Shown here: positions 35,521-49,800 of the stretch, piece after piece
Layout: every line of letters begins with the position of its first letter
Numbering within the stretch: position 1 is the first letter of the stretch
Origin: Litomosoides sigmodontis
Taxonomy: Eukaryota > Nematoda > Chromadorea > Rhabditida > Onchocercidae
NCBI GenBank assembly: GCA_963070105.1
Contig: OY718805.1
Location: 372,001 to 436,000, forward strand
Length of the DNA: 64,000 bases
Direction: 5' to 3'
Notes under the pieces: generated by a model
Told to the model about the DNA's origin: nothing
The model's database searches: none
Seen by the model: the letters and a program-made list of their open reading frames with translations, nothing else
Translations under genes and position numbers: made by a program

Positions 35521-38500
35521 CATCGCTGTTTGTTGTGTATATACGAAGTTTTTAATTATGTGAGATTATTCTTTTTTTTCGAATCTCAAAAATTAATATT
35601 TGCTATCGAAATGTCCTGCAGACGTTTATCTGAGTATTAGTTATTCAATTTTCGAAAGTATGGATTGTTCAGAGTTGGATTTTTCTGCATCTGTCATTTT
35701 ATTTTCTGAGCTATGTGAACTGTATTTGCTTTACCATAAATTTTGATTTCACTCCAATGCAATATTATACGTTTTCTTAGGGAATTATTCAGTTATCGCT
35801 GTCATGGAATTCTTTATAATCGAACTTAAAAATTATCGAGAGCACGTAGAGCTTTTTTAATCTTTCTGATTTGTTGGAATTTGTTATTAATATTATTAGA
35901 TTATGTCCAAAACAGATGCTGTTTTGGATCCCTTTTGAAGTCCTAATTGAATACTTGTTCTCTCCAATCTCTGCATTTCCTTACGTTATATGTACCTCAT
36001 CAATATGAAATTCCATTTTAACTACCGAATTTTGAAATTCGGTTTACAATAGACATTTTAACGGTTCTTTCGAGCAGTGGGTAGGAGGAGTTGTGTCCGA
36101 TCTGCTAAATAAATTGTTTTATTATCCGTTCCATGTAATTCATGTTACAGTTTCATTTTCCGTAATCATTTAGAAGTCTCTTTGTTTCCCTACCTTTTCA
36201 TTTCTGGTTCCATTGTTATTATTATTTCTTAATCAAGCAAATATATGACTGAATAGCTTTGAAAGATGAGAATTATGCCTTGAGAGAAATTGGAATTATT
36301 TTGATTTATTGTTTATACTGTCCTCGTTTTTTAATGCTTATTTTACCCCAATAAATCTTAAAAATCTGTTGTATTTCGTTGTGCTGGAAATACCATTCGA
36401 TTACGAATTAAATGAAGTGATACGACCCCTTTATTGCAGGAATAATGCAATTCTATGGGAAGAGTTCATGACAAGTCTTGGTTTCGATTAAACGTTTTGA
36501 ATTTAAAATAAAGGAGTTGCTGAAAACGCATTGTGACGTAGGCATTTCATGGCGTATTTGAGAAGTTGGTTATCGTGGTGCAGTGAGTGGTAGAGGTAAG
36601 GATTCAATATTATGCTTGTTAACTTTGGCTCAATGTTTTTCCCGCCCGTATAATGTTCAGCAATTATTTCGTATGATTTCATTAAAATCTGGTGAAATGA
36701 TAGCAACAGAACAGTATTGCTTTGACTTCCAAGTTACATCAGCAATATTCATTGTTCTGTGAAAATTATATGTGAATAATATGTCGCACTCAGTAGAAGA
36801 TCAGATAGCTTTAATATTCCTAGAGTCTAGCCTATTTAATTCAGGTTTTAGCTGCAAATTTCGAATCAGCGTGAGCGATTACCTTCAGCCTAGTTGCTTT
36901 TCACAGTACTTAACACTCCATTCTCATGCCATTTTTTCAACGCATTTGAATGATGACAACCTATTGTTTGGTTGCTATAATGAGGAAAAATTTAGAAGCA
37001 TATCAGAGTTTTGCTGAACAGGTGGTGTACCAAGGCGGGTGGTATGCCAAAAAAAAAGTGAAGGTTTTATAAATTGCAAGAATAACGGAAATCTGAAAAG
37101 CATTCATTCTATTTCACATTGCAAGATCTAGTGACAGCTTCTTAAATGAAATAATAGTCCCGAACCGAAAGTATCCAAAATATAATTTCCGATAATTTCA
37201 GGTCAATGAATAGATAGGCATTGAATATGAGAACATTTACTGTTGGCTCATTACCAACACTTGTTACGACAATTGCATAAGAAACTTAGCTGTTTTAGGT
37301 GGATTTCAGGAAATTTCATTCTTATTTAACTTTGTCTTAATACTGTCGCTTCTTCTGCACTCCCACTGCTACCATTGAAGGGTAAGATGGAAGTAAAATG
37401 CATCAACTAAGTTCGCATTGAAGAAGCTGTTTTCGGGTGTAATACCACAATTTAGGGAACATTTAATTGCAAACACATCAGTAGACAACTTCATTCAACT
37501 TACAAGTAGCTGCTGGTGCACTACTCTTCCAATTGATCGATCAGCTCACACCTCTTACACCTCATCTAATTATCAATTATCACTAATCGAAATTCAAAAT
37601 ATTTATAAGCATCTTTAAAAGTTTGGGTCATGAGTCACCGTGCAAAACATTCCTTCACGGAAAAGTTCTCTCGCAAGTGGAAATTCTGGCGTGTACTGCG
37701 AGAATGGTTTAGGTTATTATGGTGATCGTTGATTCAATTATTAATTTCTTCGGCTATTATTCTACCATAGATAAATGGACAAAGCTGACACCTCTGCGAG
37801 GTTGTGATAATGCCAACTTCTAAGGTATTGTCGTCTTTTAACACTTTTATTTAGCAGTAGTTTTGGCAGGTCATCACTGCCATCGTTACTACCATGAGAT
37901 AAAAACAGGAAGATTGAAGTGTTTGCTAATGTTCTAGTTATATCCAATTAAAAAGTATGCCCAAAAATTTACTAAGAAATTTGCATCTGATTAAATGCAA
38001 TGACCTTCCATAGTCGTAAAATGATCTTTGCTTGAGTATAGCTACTTCAATCATGCATTTTTAGATGAAATTAATTTGTTAAGAAATGCTTCAATCTTGT
38101 CTTATTATATCAATCATACTATTAATCCTGCTTGCAATTCTAAACCATGTTTGTTCGTCATTCTCACACTGCTAAAATAAGTGAAATAATTTTCTCCTTT
38201 GTCATGATTAATTACTGATTAATGATGCGATATGTTTTTAGTTAAACATTTTAATTAAATTAATCACGATTAATTACGACGATGTGTAATCAATCATTCC
38301 TGTCTCAATGGAAAGCACGGTAACAGATTACATTGACGTTCGTGCACTGCAAGTGAATGCTGACGTGTAATGAAACCAGCTGGAACGATTAAATGAGATA
38401 GTAGTGGAAGCTCAGCCAAATGATCAATTGCATGCGCACCCACATTATTCGTTCCTCTAGTGAGAAATTTCATCATAGCTCATGCATCAAGCCTTCCGCT

Positions 38501-39745
38501 CCGTGATTGCTTAAATTCAACTAGAATTCTAATCAATCTCGTCGTAAGTTCGAGCGACGGACTGAAAGTGTCTCCCTGGGAGAAGGTAAGATAAAAAGAC
38601 ACTGCTGTGGCTTTTCCGCCAATTGCGGGGCTTTTCAAAAAAAATGACGAAAAAAGCAGCAAATGAAAGTGAAAATTGAATGGAATTGCTAATTTTGTTC
38701 AAATGACAAATACAAAAGGCGCTCCAACGAACCCGCCGTCGTGGCTCATTTCATTGACTTTTCTCTTTTCTTCCTCTTTCATGCCCAACGCACTGTTCTT
38801 CCTTGCCGGTGCTTCATTTCATTTTCCTGTTAACTGATAAAACATGAAATTCATGTTTGCAATGTCCGTATTGATTGTTAGTGAGTGTTGTTTATCGCTT
38901 GATCAAATTTGCTTTCGTTGATTTATTTAAAGCTTTTATTTGTTAGTTACTTGCCTTATTGATGTGTTGCGATGTAAATAGCAGAAATTTTGCATGCCTC
39001 AGTCATGCCTAACTTTACTATTATGATCTTTGATAATTTCAGATAAGCATACGTTGTAATGAAATTAAAGAGGAAATATTCAGCTATTTTAACATAAAAA
39101 CTGAAGCTGAAAAAGTCAGACTCCTTAAATAAATGTCTTTTACTGCAATGCACGTCGAAATTTGCATAAATATGAAGGGAAACAATAATAGGCGCTAATA
39201 AATTTATGTTGCTGTATGTCGCATTTCTAAATCCCCGTTTCCTTTGTTAATCATATTTATATCAGTTAAGGTAAAGAAGAGACGTGCATTAGAAGAAGTT
39301 TCGTTCGTATCTTAGGCTGATATCACAATGTGTGATTTTTTTTATATTTTCTAAACTTCGAAACTCCGAAAAAATTTTTTGAAATTTCAGTTTTTGCAAG
39401 TTTCAATTTTTTAACACTTCTCCCACGTTGTCATCTTCGAAGAATTGTCTTCCTTCTAGTTAGAAAATGTATTAAATGACTCCTCTTTCCTTTGCTGAGC
39501 AACTAGAAGCGAATAAGTTAAACTGAAATTTGAAAGGGGAAGAAATTTCACATTTGACGAAATTCTACTTCTGTGCCCTGTCGAAAGCAAAACATAACAG
39601 TGAAATAAATTTTCATAATTTTTTTGATTTTTCTGCGGTTGGTATTAAGTGCTTTTTTAGATTCGAAAAAAGTTCTGCAACACTTCCTTACTTTTCTGAA
39701 GATTTTTGTATTCGAAAAAGCTTACGAAATTTTGCTGAATTGATT
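35521..39745. other. Large intergenic region between PHC and ribokinase
   Basis: At 4.2 kb this is the longest stretch without a supportable gene. It includes the PHC 3' UTR (a candidate AATAAA at 36108). A run of TAAT/ATTA motifs lies at about 38205-38300, and a more GC-balanced segment at 38460-38800. Scattered ORFs of 60-90 codons on both strands show no motif or splice structure. It could hold enhancers or an unrecognised non-coding RNA. Confidence 0.45.
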
Positions 39746-41678
39746 ATGGTTGATATTGTCGTTTACGGAAGTATTGCGCAAGATTTCGTCAGGTAAGTTT
39801 GAAGCCAGAAAACTCGAAAAGGAATAGAAAAGACGCATGTTTATAATACTGAAGTATTACTGCAGTTGCGAAAATAGTAACTATCGATCGGCATGCGTTT
39901 TAAAAAGACAACTTGTTTTCTGCTGCCGACTCCCACTCGTATTTTTCTCCTTAAAATTAACCACTTGTTGGACTTGTTTAAGTTACACGGATCAATTCCC
40001 ACGACCAGGTGAAACCATAAAAGGTGAATTTACAACGTCGCCAGGAGGAAAAGGTGCTAATCAAGCTGCTCAGGCTGCCATGTTGGGTGCTACGGTATAT
40101 ATGATTGGAAGCGTAAGTGATTCACCATCACTTCACTACTTTATTTTTCCAGAGTAAAAAAAATGCAGTATGAGTAGTGTATCGTACACGGACGTATTCG
40201 TCATTTCCCTTAAGATTTTCGTGTTTTTTCTAGAATACAAGAGTGAAAAGAGGGCCTTAAAATGGAGGGATAAAGGAAGCATCACCGGTAGTTTATATAT
40301 GCTTACACGCTTACACTTTATGATTCAATCTTGAAGTTAACTAAATCATGCAGTCTTGAAAGCTTCTCCATTCACAAACCTACTTCGAATTTCCAAATTA
40401 TGCAGTGGGCAAAATTTGATTTCATATCAGTTTAAGGAATTTCTCTTAACATTAGTGTAATTATTTATATCTTGTTTGAGGTTGGTAAAGATATGTTTGG
40501 ACCAACTAATTTGGCTAATCTGAGAAGCTTCGGCGTAAATACCGACTATGTTGAAGTTAGTGAAAGCGGAAGAACCGGTTGCGCCACAATAATCGTTACA
40601 AAGGATGGTAGACACAAGTTATAATGTCGCTTGCTCTTCCTCTTAACATAAGCAAACCTCATGGGTTCTTCCGAACCGGAACTACTGGAAATTTCAGGTC
40701 AAAATTCAATAGTAATTGCGCCAGGTGCAAATATGGAATGCTTAACACCACGGATTGATAAGCTGGAAAGAATTGTTGTCGCTGCGAAATTAGTACTTTG
40801 TCAGAATGAAACAACTCATGAATCTGTCAGAAGCATATTTGAATTGGCTAGGAAGCATAACGGTTTGATTATTGTGATTAGAAATGATTTTATTCAATAG
40901 TTGTGTGTTTTCCAAAACTTTAAAGGATTGGAAAAGAAGAAATTCAGTATATTTTCAGTGCAGACATTCCTGAATTATGCACCAGTCGAGGAAACATTCG
41001 CTAAAAGTATTTTGAAATTGGTTGATATATTATGCGCAAATGAGATAGAGGTGGCCTTAACGACGTGTTTTGGATTTCGGTTATTTGACTTTGATCTAGT
41101 GCTTGCTTACTGATTATAAATGATACATACTTTCGCAGCAGGCATGGAATTAGATAATAACATTTTGTGTTCGCTACCCTCAGAACTCTTCCTAACCTTC
41201 TGTGCTGTGCTGTTTCAGACCGAATATCTCGTAGACGAGCACGTTGAATCTATTGAAGATGCGCAAAAAGCCGCCAGGAAGTTATTGGGAGCAGGTCCAC
41301 TAATCGTTATTTTAACGCTTGGAGCAAAAGGTGTTACATATGCTAGTAAACACGGCGATTCCGGACATATAACGGTACCAACAGTGAAAGTTGTTGAAAC
41401 TACGGTAAGCAATAAGCTACAAAACATCTATTTCTAAATGGACTGCTTGCATTTTCAAAATAGTCCTCAACATCTGCAAGATTATTGAGAGCTCACTGCA
41501 GGGTGCTGGTGATAGCTTCTGTGGTGCATTTGCGTATTTTTTGGTAAAACGACCGGAATTGGAGTTGAAAGAACAAATCCGTCGTGCCGCTTACATCTCT
41601 ACTCTTTCGGTACAGCAAAAAGGTTCCCGTGACTCATATCTGTGGCCAAAACACTTACCTCCGAACATACTCATGTGA
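39746..41678 (+). CDS. RBKS: Ribokinase (PfkB family)
   Basis: Phosphorylates D-ribose to ribose-5-phosphate with ATP in the cytosol. Seven exons join in frame to 307 residues: 39746-39792, 39983-40112, 40481-40607, 40698-40862, 40959-41050, 41219-41404, 41502-41678. The N terminus [14 protein letters not shown], the ribose-binding [17 protein letters not shown] loop, [37 protein letters not shown] and the PfkB signature [14 protein letters not shown] with the catalytic Asp are all present. [10 protein letters not shown] fits the monovalent-cation region. The length matches family members (about 300-320). The ATG at 39746 sits directly before the first beta strand, as in other ribokinases. 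No truncation or odd residue seen. Confidence 0.95.
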
Positions 41679-43369
41679 CCTCCAACATACTCCCAACATT
41701 TTCTGATTTTTCAAGGTTTAGTGAGCGATGACATCCTAGTGGCCTTTTGAACACAACAGTAAAACTTCTCTTCCTTGGAATTACTTCATTGACATTTAAA
41801 CTTTTCAGTACAAGTCTTACTATCACATACAGAAATTAAATATCGATTCTAACGAGTCGGATATTGTCACTAACTACCTGCCAGAATTCAGATAATCGAT
41901 TTCGTTAAGCAATAAGCTAATCTCATATCAGTACAAATGGAACGATAATAAAATAGTATGAAAGTGATTCGAGGCAAAATGACGAGCAGAAGTAGTTATG
42001 TTCCTTTTCACAGTAACTACGTCATTATATCAAGACCGCTCTGTGCCCAATGAGCACTTTATATTACTATTGCTTCATATCATTGTGAGTACCTTATACG
42101 AAAACTTGCCCCATTAAAACATTACATCAAGCATAATTTAAATGATATTATATTTATATATACATTTACTTTGTTCAGTAATTTTATTATTCCCTAGATA
42201 TTGTTATACCGACAAATGCTTATAGCAGTGTTCTTCCTTATACACATGACTTCAAAACAAAACATCTCCCTTCTTCCCATTTTATGCAGCGTTTGATACA
42301 ATAAAATACGAAACATCAAAAAGAAACGGGAAAAAGCATATATAAATACATCAAATACTTTAAATAAACTCGACTGTTAAAAATACAGAAATTAGTTACT
42401 AGTACACTACACAAAATGACTAAAAATTCCTCATCAAACAATGCAGCAAGTCAACATTTGTGTCCATTTTTTTATTAAATTTCCAAAATTAATAATAAAA
42501 AAGGCCGCTTAAAAATATATGAACTGAAATGAGATCGCAGCAAACGTAGAAACAGTACAACCCAAAAAATTAAAAATAACAACGACAAATAAAAATCATG
42601 ATTGAGTCCAATTATGCAATTGAAAAACAGGGGGAAACAAGAGTAACATCTAAAAAAAGCATCATTATCCGAATTTTATCGCCACATTCCACATATTTTA
42701 GCAGATTTATCACCTTGCGGTAGAGTATATCTAGAGGTTCAAAAGTCTATAAGCTTTCAGGAACAGAAAACTCATATTTTTATGTACAAAATATTTTTCT
42801 ATTTCTTATTTCTTTCGCATTTCCATCAATTTAAGTTTTTCCTTCCCTTTTCTATTCTATCCAATCTCCTCTCACAATAACAGCAAATGCACAGCCTACC
42901 AGATGTGATCAGTTTAAGTCTTTTTTCCTGGCATTCCTGACTCAATGCGCAATCAGAATATTTGTGAAACAGATAAACGAATTACAATATTGGTGTATCG
43001 TATTACAATATAGGAAATATTGGTGATGTCAATTAATGTACAACGTTTATTCAACTGATCACATTACTTTGGAATTTCATGTCCAAATCAAAAACTTAAA
43101 CTATAACTTAGAAATATTGCACTCATCCTTTCAAATAACAATAATTATAGTGGATGTAATTCCCAAAATTTAACAGTAGAAAGCCAATAATGGTGTAGAA
43201 ATGGGAGTAACGTTTTTCCTTCTTAATTATTTTACCGAATTCTTCTCCTTCTGTTTTATTCCTATGCATTGATGCTTCAAAATTTATGTAAAAACATCTG
43301 ATAGGCAGTGCAAATGAAATGGTTTACCGTATCAAAGCTGTGCATTTAGCGAAGGGAGGATTTCTGGTA
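41679..43369. other. Intergenic region between convergent RBKS and RRM genes
   Basis: Very AT-rich. Candidate poly(A) signals are AATAAA at 41947 (+) for RBKS and TTTATT at 43255 (AATAAA on the minus strand), about 110 bases past the stop of the RRM gene. No coding signal. Confidence 0.5.
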
Positions 43370-46300
43370 TTACATCGACGGTGTAACCCAGGCTGGCACC
43401 TTACTCGTACTATGTGCTGTTGATAGTGATGACGATGCTTGCATAACAGCGTACGGATCATTCATTTCTACATGCCTCATGTAATCCAGTGCATTACTTT
43501 GAGTGGATAACTTTTTTGCGAGATCGCTACAAATAAGAACGAAAAATTTTTCCAAATAGCATTAAATTTAACTACGACAAGGCTGTAATGCTATCTGCGT
43601 GGGAAGCAATCAATATCGACACCAAAATCTATTAAATTAGAAAGTTTTTTTTTTTGCATTTCAGCTCTTCGTTTATAATTCGCAAAAAACTAATGAAGAG
43701 TACTACAATAAACAAGAAAGGGCACACTGTCTTTAAATACTTATCTAATTCTTTGATGGGGATTAAAATTCTACGAATTTCCTTAACTACAGAATCATGA
43801 AACCTGCCTGAGCCAGAACATACGCCCAAAAGCTATATAAATCATTATGCTTCAATGTTTCGACGATAACAGAACACTGTTCTAAACAAATGGAAGAAAC
43901 AGAAGGTGAAATTGATAACCAAAGAAAACAAGAAAAACTCACTCAATAACTTTTTGTTGACGAAAAATATGCTCCTGTAAATCCATTTCCTTTCTGCGCT
44001 CCATGGCACTACTATTCACTAAAATTAATAAAGTAAAAAATCTGAATGAAGTAAGAAAACATACACGCATTTTTCTTCATCCCATTAAGAAATAATGGTC
44101 GTAAATAGATGTAGCATTGCACGGACCTACGCTTACTTTGAATCATAGATTCTCTAGTTTTTAATCAAAATTTCAAATGAGTTATATTTTAAAAAGGAAA
44201 AAAAGAATCCCATACAATGATGATCTTTGATTTTTGACTGATCAGCATTACATGGAACAGTGCGATGAAGAGGGAAAAAGAGAAAATCAAAGATCAGCAT
44301 TACATGGAATAGCGGGACGTGACGGAGGTGGAGCTACATCCGTTACGGTAGCATCCATCACGGGTAATTTACCCGGTGGTTTCCTTCGTCTCGCATCTGC
44401 ATAACTGCACGAATCGAAACCGGAGCCGTATGGATATGGAGCTGACTGTGGTGGACGTCTCCAACTAAAAATGACGCTGACTCTTAACTTTGTCTGCTTA
44501 GCAAACAACAGCTTAACAAGCTAGGAGATGATAACAATTTTTGACATACAAGGTCACATGTCATTTTTTCTCTCACAGTGTGAGTAATAAAACAGGTATG
44601 CGATAGCGGTATAGCGGTACAGGATCTATTGCTCACAAAAGTTAGGGAAAAGAGAAGCGCAATAATGAATTGGAACGAGTCCGCAAAAATCCGGAGAAAA
44701 TATTTTCACAATAAAAAGACATACGGTTCCACTCTATAGCCTCCTCCATACCGCGGCGGAGCTGGTGCCATTGGATATGATAGAACTGATCGGAATGAAT
44801 CGGATCGACTATATCGTCTCCTTCTGTAGCGTCCTACTCTGTAAAAAAAAAACGGAATTATTCTTAAAAAATTATAAAATAATAGCAAGTACTAGAAATT
44901 AACGAGAAATTAAAATAGTTATAGGATTATGAAATCGTCAAAATTGTCCACGTATCGAGACGACTTCCTATACTAATAGTATAATGAAATAAATATTTAC
45001 GATTGCTTTTATCACTAGAAAGCGGATACAAATTTTTTACTAATTGACCTCCGTCGTTTTCGAGATGGTCCGCCACTATCATCTGCCATTCTTTTCGCAT
45101 CGGTGGGATATTGGCCTTTTTTAGGGAAAGTCGGTTTCGACTGCAAATTTCTCAATCCAGCGTTTTTTTCAGCAGGCTTGATGCTCTCACAACCGTGTGC
45201 AGCACTACTACCCACATTAGTACCATTATTACTCTCTGCACTACCTTTTTCTCGTTCCACGTTCACTGGACACTTACGATCTTGCTCCGCTTTTGCAGAA
45301 TTACTTTGCGCCTGCTTCGTTTCCTCCATTAGCGATGCTTTGGATACTTTTTCTTGTTCATGTTCACTTTTCCTGGACTGAGTGTATGCGATGAATTCTT
45401 TGTACGTTAACAAGCAGTACATATCGGTTTCTGGTGTTGGTACAATAAGCCGATCCCAGCCATGGAAATCCACTGAAATTTCACTCAAATTAAAATTTAT
45501 TACTTTTTCAGAAAAAAATGTCACAAATATGAGGAATGTCTTCATCCCAATCAATATGCATAAGCAGTAAAGCTAAGCATAACTGTCAGCCTACCAAGTT
45601 TAGTACTGACCACAACGCCCTACGTTACATTTTCACATATGTATCATTATGAATGACTTACCATTTGGGAAATATACTTTGACATAATTACTCGACACAT
45701 TTCGTGTACCGAGATAAACAAAGTCATTGTTCGAATGAGCTGCCACTGCTTCCCGAGCAGTTGGAAATAACAAAACAGCCATACGCTGCCTATAATGTTT
45801 TTGCTTGAAGAAATCGAACTTTTACATACAATGCCAGGGAATTTTGTTCAATCTCTACAGCATCCGTACTTAAGATCCTCACGAAAGATAAACGAATGCT
45901 ATTCCGAAACTGGCTGACTTCTAAAATACTGCAAAACTATCACCTTACCAGCTCATAGATTATATTGAGAAAACTATACTGAGAAAGCTAAAATTTTAAA
46001 AAACTATACTGTGAAAGCTAAAATTTTAAACTGTATGAAGTTATATACTTGCCCCAACATGTCCCTTGCAAAATGTACACTCTCGATCGGATAATTTTTA
46101 AAGCAAGTTTCGCAGATTTGTTTCTCCGTTACTTCATCATTCACGGGTTTCACAATCAAATAACGCATACTTTCCATCGGTTCTCGAATTCGGCCCATAC
46201 GACTCTCCAGTATTTCCTTGTATTTTCGTACCCATTTTGCTAAAATTTTAACATCCCATACAGAAGAAAAAAAAAGAAAAAATTAGGCAAAGATATGACA

Positions 46301-48321
46301 AACAATGAAGAAATAAAATTTACTAAAGCTACATATAAAACTGGACAAACAGACTGAACTATAAAAGGATGAAAATTTTCATGACTGTATTTGTGACTAA
46401 TATATCTGTAAATGAAATGTAAGATTTTTGATTGTTGCTTGCAAGTATGTTATCAAAAGCAGATGTCGAAAAAAGAGACAAGAAAAATTACTAATGGCAG
46501 AAATGCGGATCTGTTTTCACAAAGAAAAATTTTACTCTGTGGCAAATAGATTTTGACCCGATGTGCACCAGTTCGTATATGAACGAGGTTATTTACAGCG
46601 CAATATGCAATGGGATGATCACTTTGGAAATACGCTTCAATTCGTCTGTAACAAATAGCATAGAATAGTCAAAATATTGGATTTTTTAAAAAGGTTTAAA
46701 AAACCAGCTAAAAAACAACGCCTACCCATATAAATGATTAAAATCTGCATCTATTTTCCCAGCTGACAACGGAAACTCCATAATAACTCGCTTACAACGT
46801 AGAAGTGCGGTATAAAACCAAGGATTGTGCACATCTCCTGGCAATACATTTTCAAAAATTACCACACGCCTGTCTGACTCATCTTTGCACACTGAAAAAA
46901 TTATCCAGTAAAGACTAGATTAAACAATAGGATGTGACTTTATATTTATCATCCAGTGCAATGATAAATATCAGATGAAGCATACCACTTAATATAACTT
47001 CATATTATTAAACCAAAAGAACAATTTAATCAAACAACGGTCAAGAACAGCATGTATGAAAAGGTCAAAAAATACCATTATTTGCATTGCCGAGACAAAG
47101 GAATGAAAGATCGGACAAATCTGATCACTTCAGAACACAATTAGATAAACTTACGTCTCCACTGAAATTCCGGAGCACCGTCCCAATCGACAGGAAGTGT
47201 TCGGTAATATTCTGCCATTATCATTTTGTTGGTTAATTTATCAGGACCCGTTTCTTCACCCAAACTTCTTACTGTTATATTCTTTAAACTTTCTACTACA
47301 GCAAGAACTATTTCTGCGTCCACTTCATGAACAGTGTTTGCAATTCCTTCTTTTTTTTCTGCAAAATATAAAAAGTGTTAACAATATATGCTAAACAACC
47401 AGGTCATTTCATCCTTTTGATTTTGCTAAATTCAACGTATACTTAAAATCACACTTCTATCTAGCGAAAGTTAGGCTGAAAGAGTAAAAGTGAAGTGAAA
47501 ACCTCAAGCTACAAAAGAATTCTTTTTATTCAGTTGGAAAAAAAGACTCCAAGCCTTAAAATCTAAAAATGTTCTCAACTTCCTCTACGACTTCACTACT
47601 TCAAATCGAAGATATTCACTTTTACTAAACATATGTTTGCCAGTTTCTGAGAATTCATTTTCTGAAAAAGAAAGAACAGTTCACATCCTTCAGATGTTTG
47701 CTTCCAGAGCCTATAAAGTATAAAAGTGATTCAAGCGTCTGTGCTTTTCCTTCGTAATGGCTGAGAATATTTCCCACATCAGGAATGCAAATGCATTTAT
47801 ATGAATCTATACAGAAATACCCTCTCACCTGACTTGTAAAACACGTCGTAGTAACTTTAGAATAATCAAGAATGACAAAGATATATTCGGCCTGTACTAG
47901 AAGCGATTATGTTCAATAGCTTTCTAACATCAGCAAACAAAGTAATAGGCCAACCGTTTTTGTCATCTTTGCCGACTACCGGTCTCGATGCATCGTCGTC
48001 ATCACGTACAATAACGACATCATCTTGCCGTGATGCCATTAGAGCTACTGGAATATTCGGTACACCAGTACCTATAGCATTTTGAGCTCCGTTATCGGCA
48101 TCAACAGCAACAGTATCAACTGGATTACCGTTACATTTACCATCCATTTCAAGGTTTTTCGGAGCTTCTACTGCCTCGAATTCTGCTTCACCGCTCAACT
48201 CCTTCGGAGGTTCAGTGATTGAATCAACTGTTGTTCGCGGGTCAAGTCGACTTTTTTGCGAGATAACACGATGTCGATGTACTCGTGAATAGAATGAAAC
48301 CAAACACTTCACACCAAACTC
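43370..48321 (-). CDS. Unidentified nuclear-type protein with two divergent RRM-like domains
   Basis: Eleven exons join in frame to about 724 codons: 47877-48321, 47155-47358, 46726-46891, 46536-46645, 46049-46239, 45662-45785, 45049-45472, 44725-44838, 44304-44464, 43943-44018, 43370-43526. The order is an acidic N-terminal region, then an RRM-like fold starting at RRVVIFENVLPGD and continuing through RIEAYFQSDHPIAYCAVNNL. A second RRM begins at MRYLIVKPVNDEV with an RNP1-like RMAVLLFPTAREAVAAH. After it come a charged Lys/Glu stretch, a basic SRKRRRS signal, an Arg/Ser segment (YRRRRYSRSDSFRS), a Pro/Tyr/Gly stretch and a short helical tail. This suggests an RNA-binding or splicing-associated protein. 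I do not recognise the family. The first exon begins at an acceptor (CTTCAG) without an ATG, so the true start is upstream or at an internal Met. Confidence 0.72.
45971..46030. repeat. 30-bp tandem duplication in RRM-gene intron
   Basis: Two adjacent 30-base copies (45971-46000 and 46001-46030) differ at a single base. They lie in the intron just downstream of the minus-strand exon 46049-46239. Confidence 0.9.
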
Positions 48322-49800
48322 CTGAAGTGATTGATTAGGTTACGATGGAGTAGTAATCCGGAAGAATACAGCATACGCGAGGGATTATGGATGTCCAACG
48401 TGCGACTATAACGTTGGTAATATGGACCACATGTTGATAGGGCGTAAAACCATTCATGAAAGAATCATTTGAAAATGCAAATATTTAGTTAAAATTATGC
48501 TCTAAAAGTACTTAATGACGAATTACGTATTAAGTTAAAGTGTCTCTACACAAAAATGTAAGTAAATTCGCTACACTAGGTTTGATTATTCAAAAAATAC
48601 CGAGAAGGAAAAAACGCAAACGACAATTACGTTACAGCATAAAAGTTGAAACAAGAGGGTTTTTTTTGTCCTCACAACCTTTAATTGTTGAAATGGACCT
48701 GCCACTAAACAAAGATAAGAATAGAATGGAAGAAAATATGAAAGTATGACAAATTTTCCTTAAACGTATAAAATAAATCAAGCCATTTCCGCGAATCGGA
48801 AATGCGATAGCCTAATTATTTTTGCTTTAATATAAGATGAATTTCAATTAATTCCTTTACAAGAACAAAAAAGACTTCCAAATCTGATGAGAATATGTTT
48901 CCATTTATTGTACAAAGTAGAAAAAAACAAAACACAAAACTAAAAATTTCATCAATCCATGTGTTTATAATCCAGAAATAAACAGCACTGTCCAGTAACA
49001 GGTCTGTTTCAATATAAAAGGGCATACGCAAATATGATCATGACCTGCTAAGGCGTAATATATTACTATCAGAGAGAAGTCCCGCCGTAGATCTTTTATA
49101 CGCACAGTTGCATATCTCAGTTATGCAAAAAAAAAAGTAAAAGTAACCGCTTACAGACAAAAACTTCCATAAAAAACCTAATAATAGGAATTACTGTAAT
49201 CGCTAAAAAGTTAGCATCATATGATACATTATCAGATCACTTCTCACAGTGCAATTGTTGCCGATAACTACTGATTTAATAATACAGCAGTGCGACCTGG
49301 ACATGTTAGCACAGTAAGATCACATCTTACTGACACTCAAGTCCTTAACCATCATTCTAATTCACTTAATCGAAGTACTGTTAGTCAACAGAGGTCACAT
49401 AATTATTGATGGTTTTACAGACAAAACTCGTAAATTCATGTATGTTTCGTTATCACGTGCTAACTCCAAATAAGATGTGAATAATAATATCGCATATCCA
49501 TCACTGTCGGACACAACATATATAAGGTAAGGAATCAGCTCGCATTTGGAAAAATAACTGAATCATTCAGCCTTCTCATGCTTTTTATTCGTGTTAAACG
49601 AAAAATGAGTAACCTGATCTAGAACATCATTGATCAACGGGAAACGGATGATTCGATCAATGACGCCACTTTGGAGATCAAATTTCAAACAGATCAAACG
49701 AAAAATGGCTTAGTTGAATTGTTCGCGTGGCTCATACTGCAATTGCTACGGCAAAGTGCTGATAACGACCACGCGGTCCACACCTAACTTTCCTGCTTTT
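48322..49800. other. Intergenic region, no gene seen
   Basis: AT-rich region upstream of the RRM gene and 3' of the tentative small gene at 49801-53092. The ORFs at 48540-48749 (+) and 48816-49031 (-) have AT-driven compositions and no supporting signals. Confidence 0.45.
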
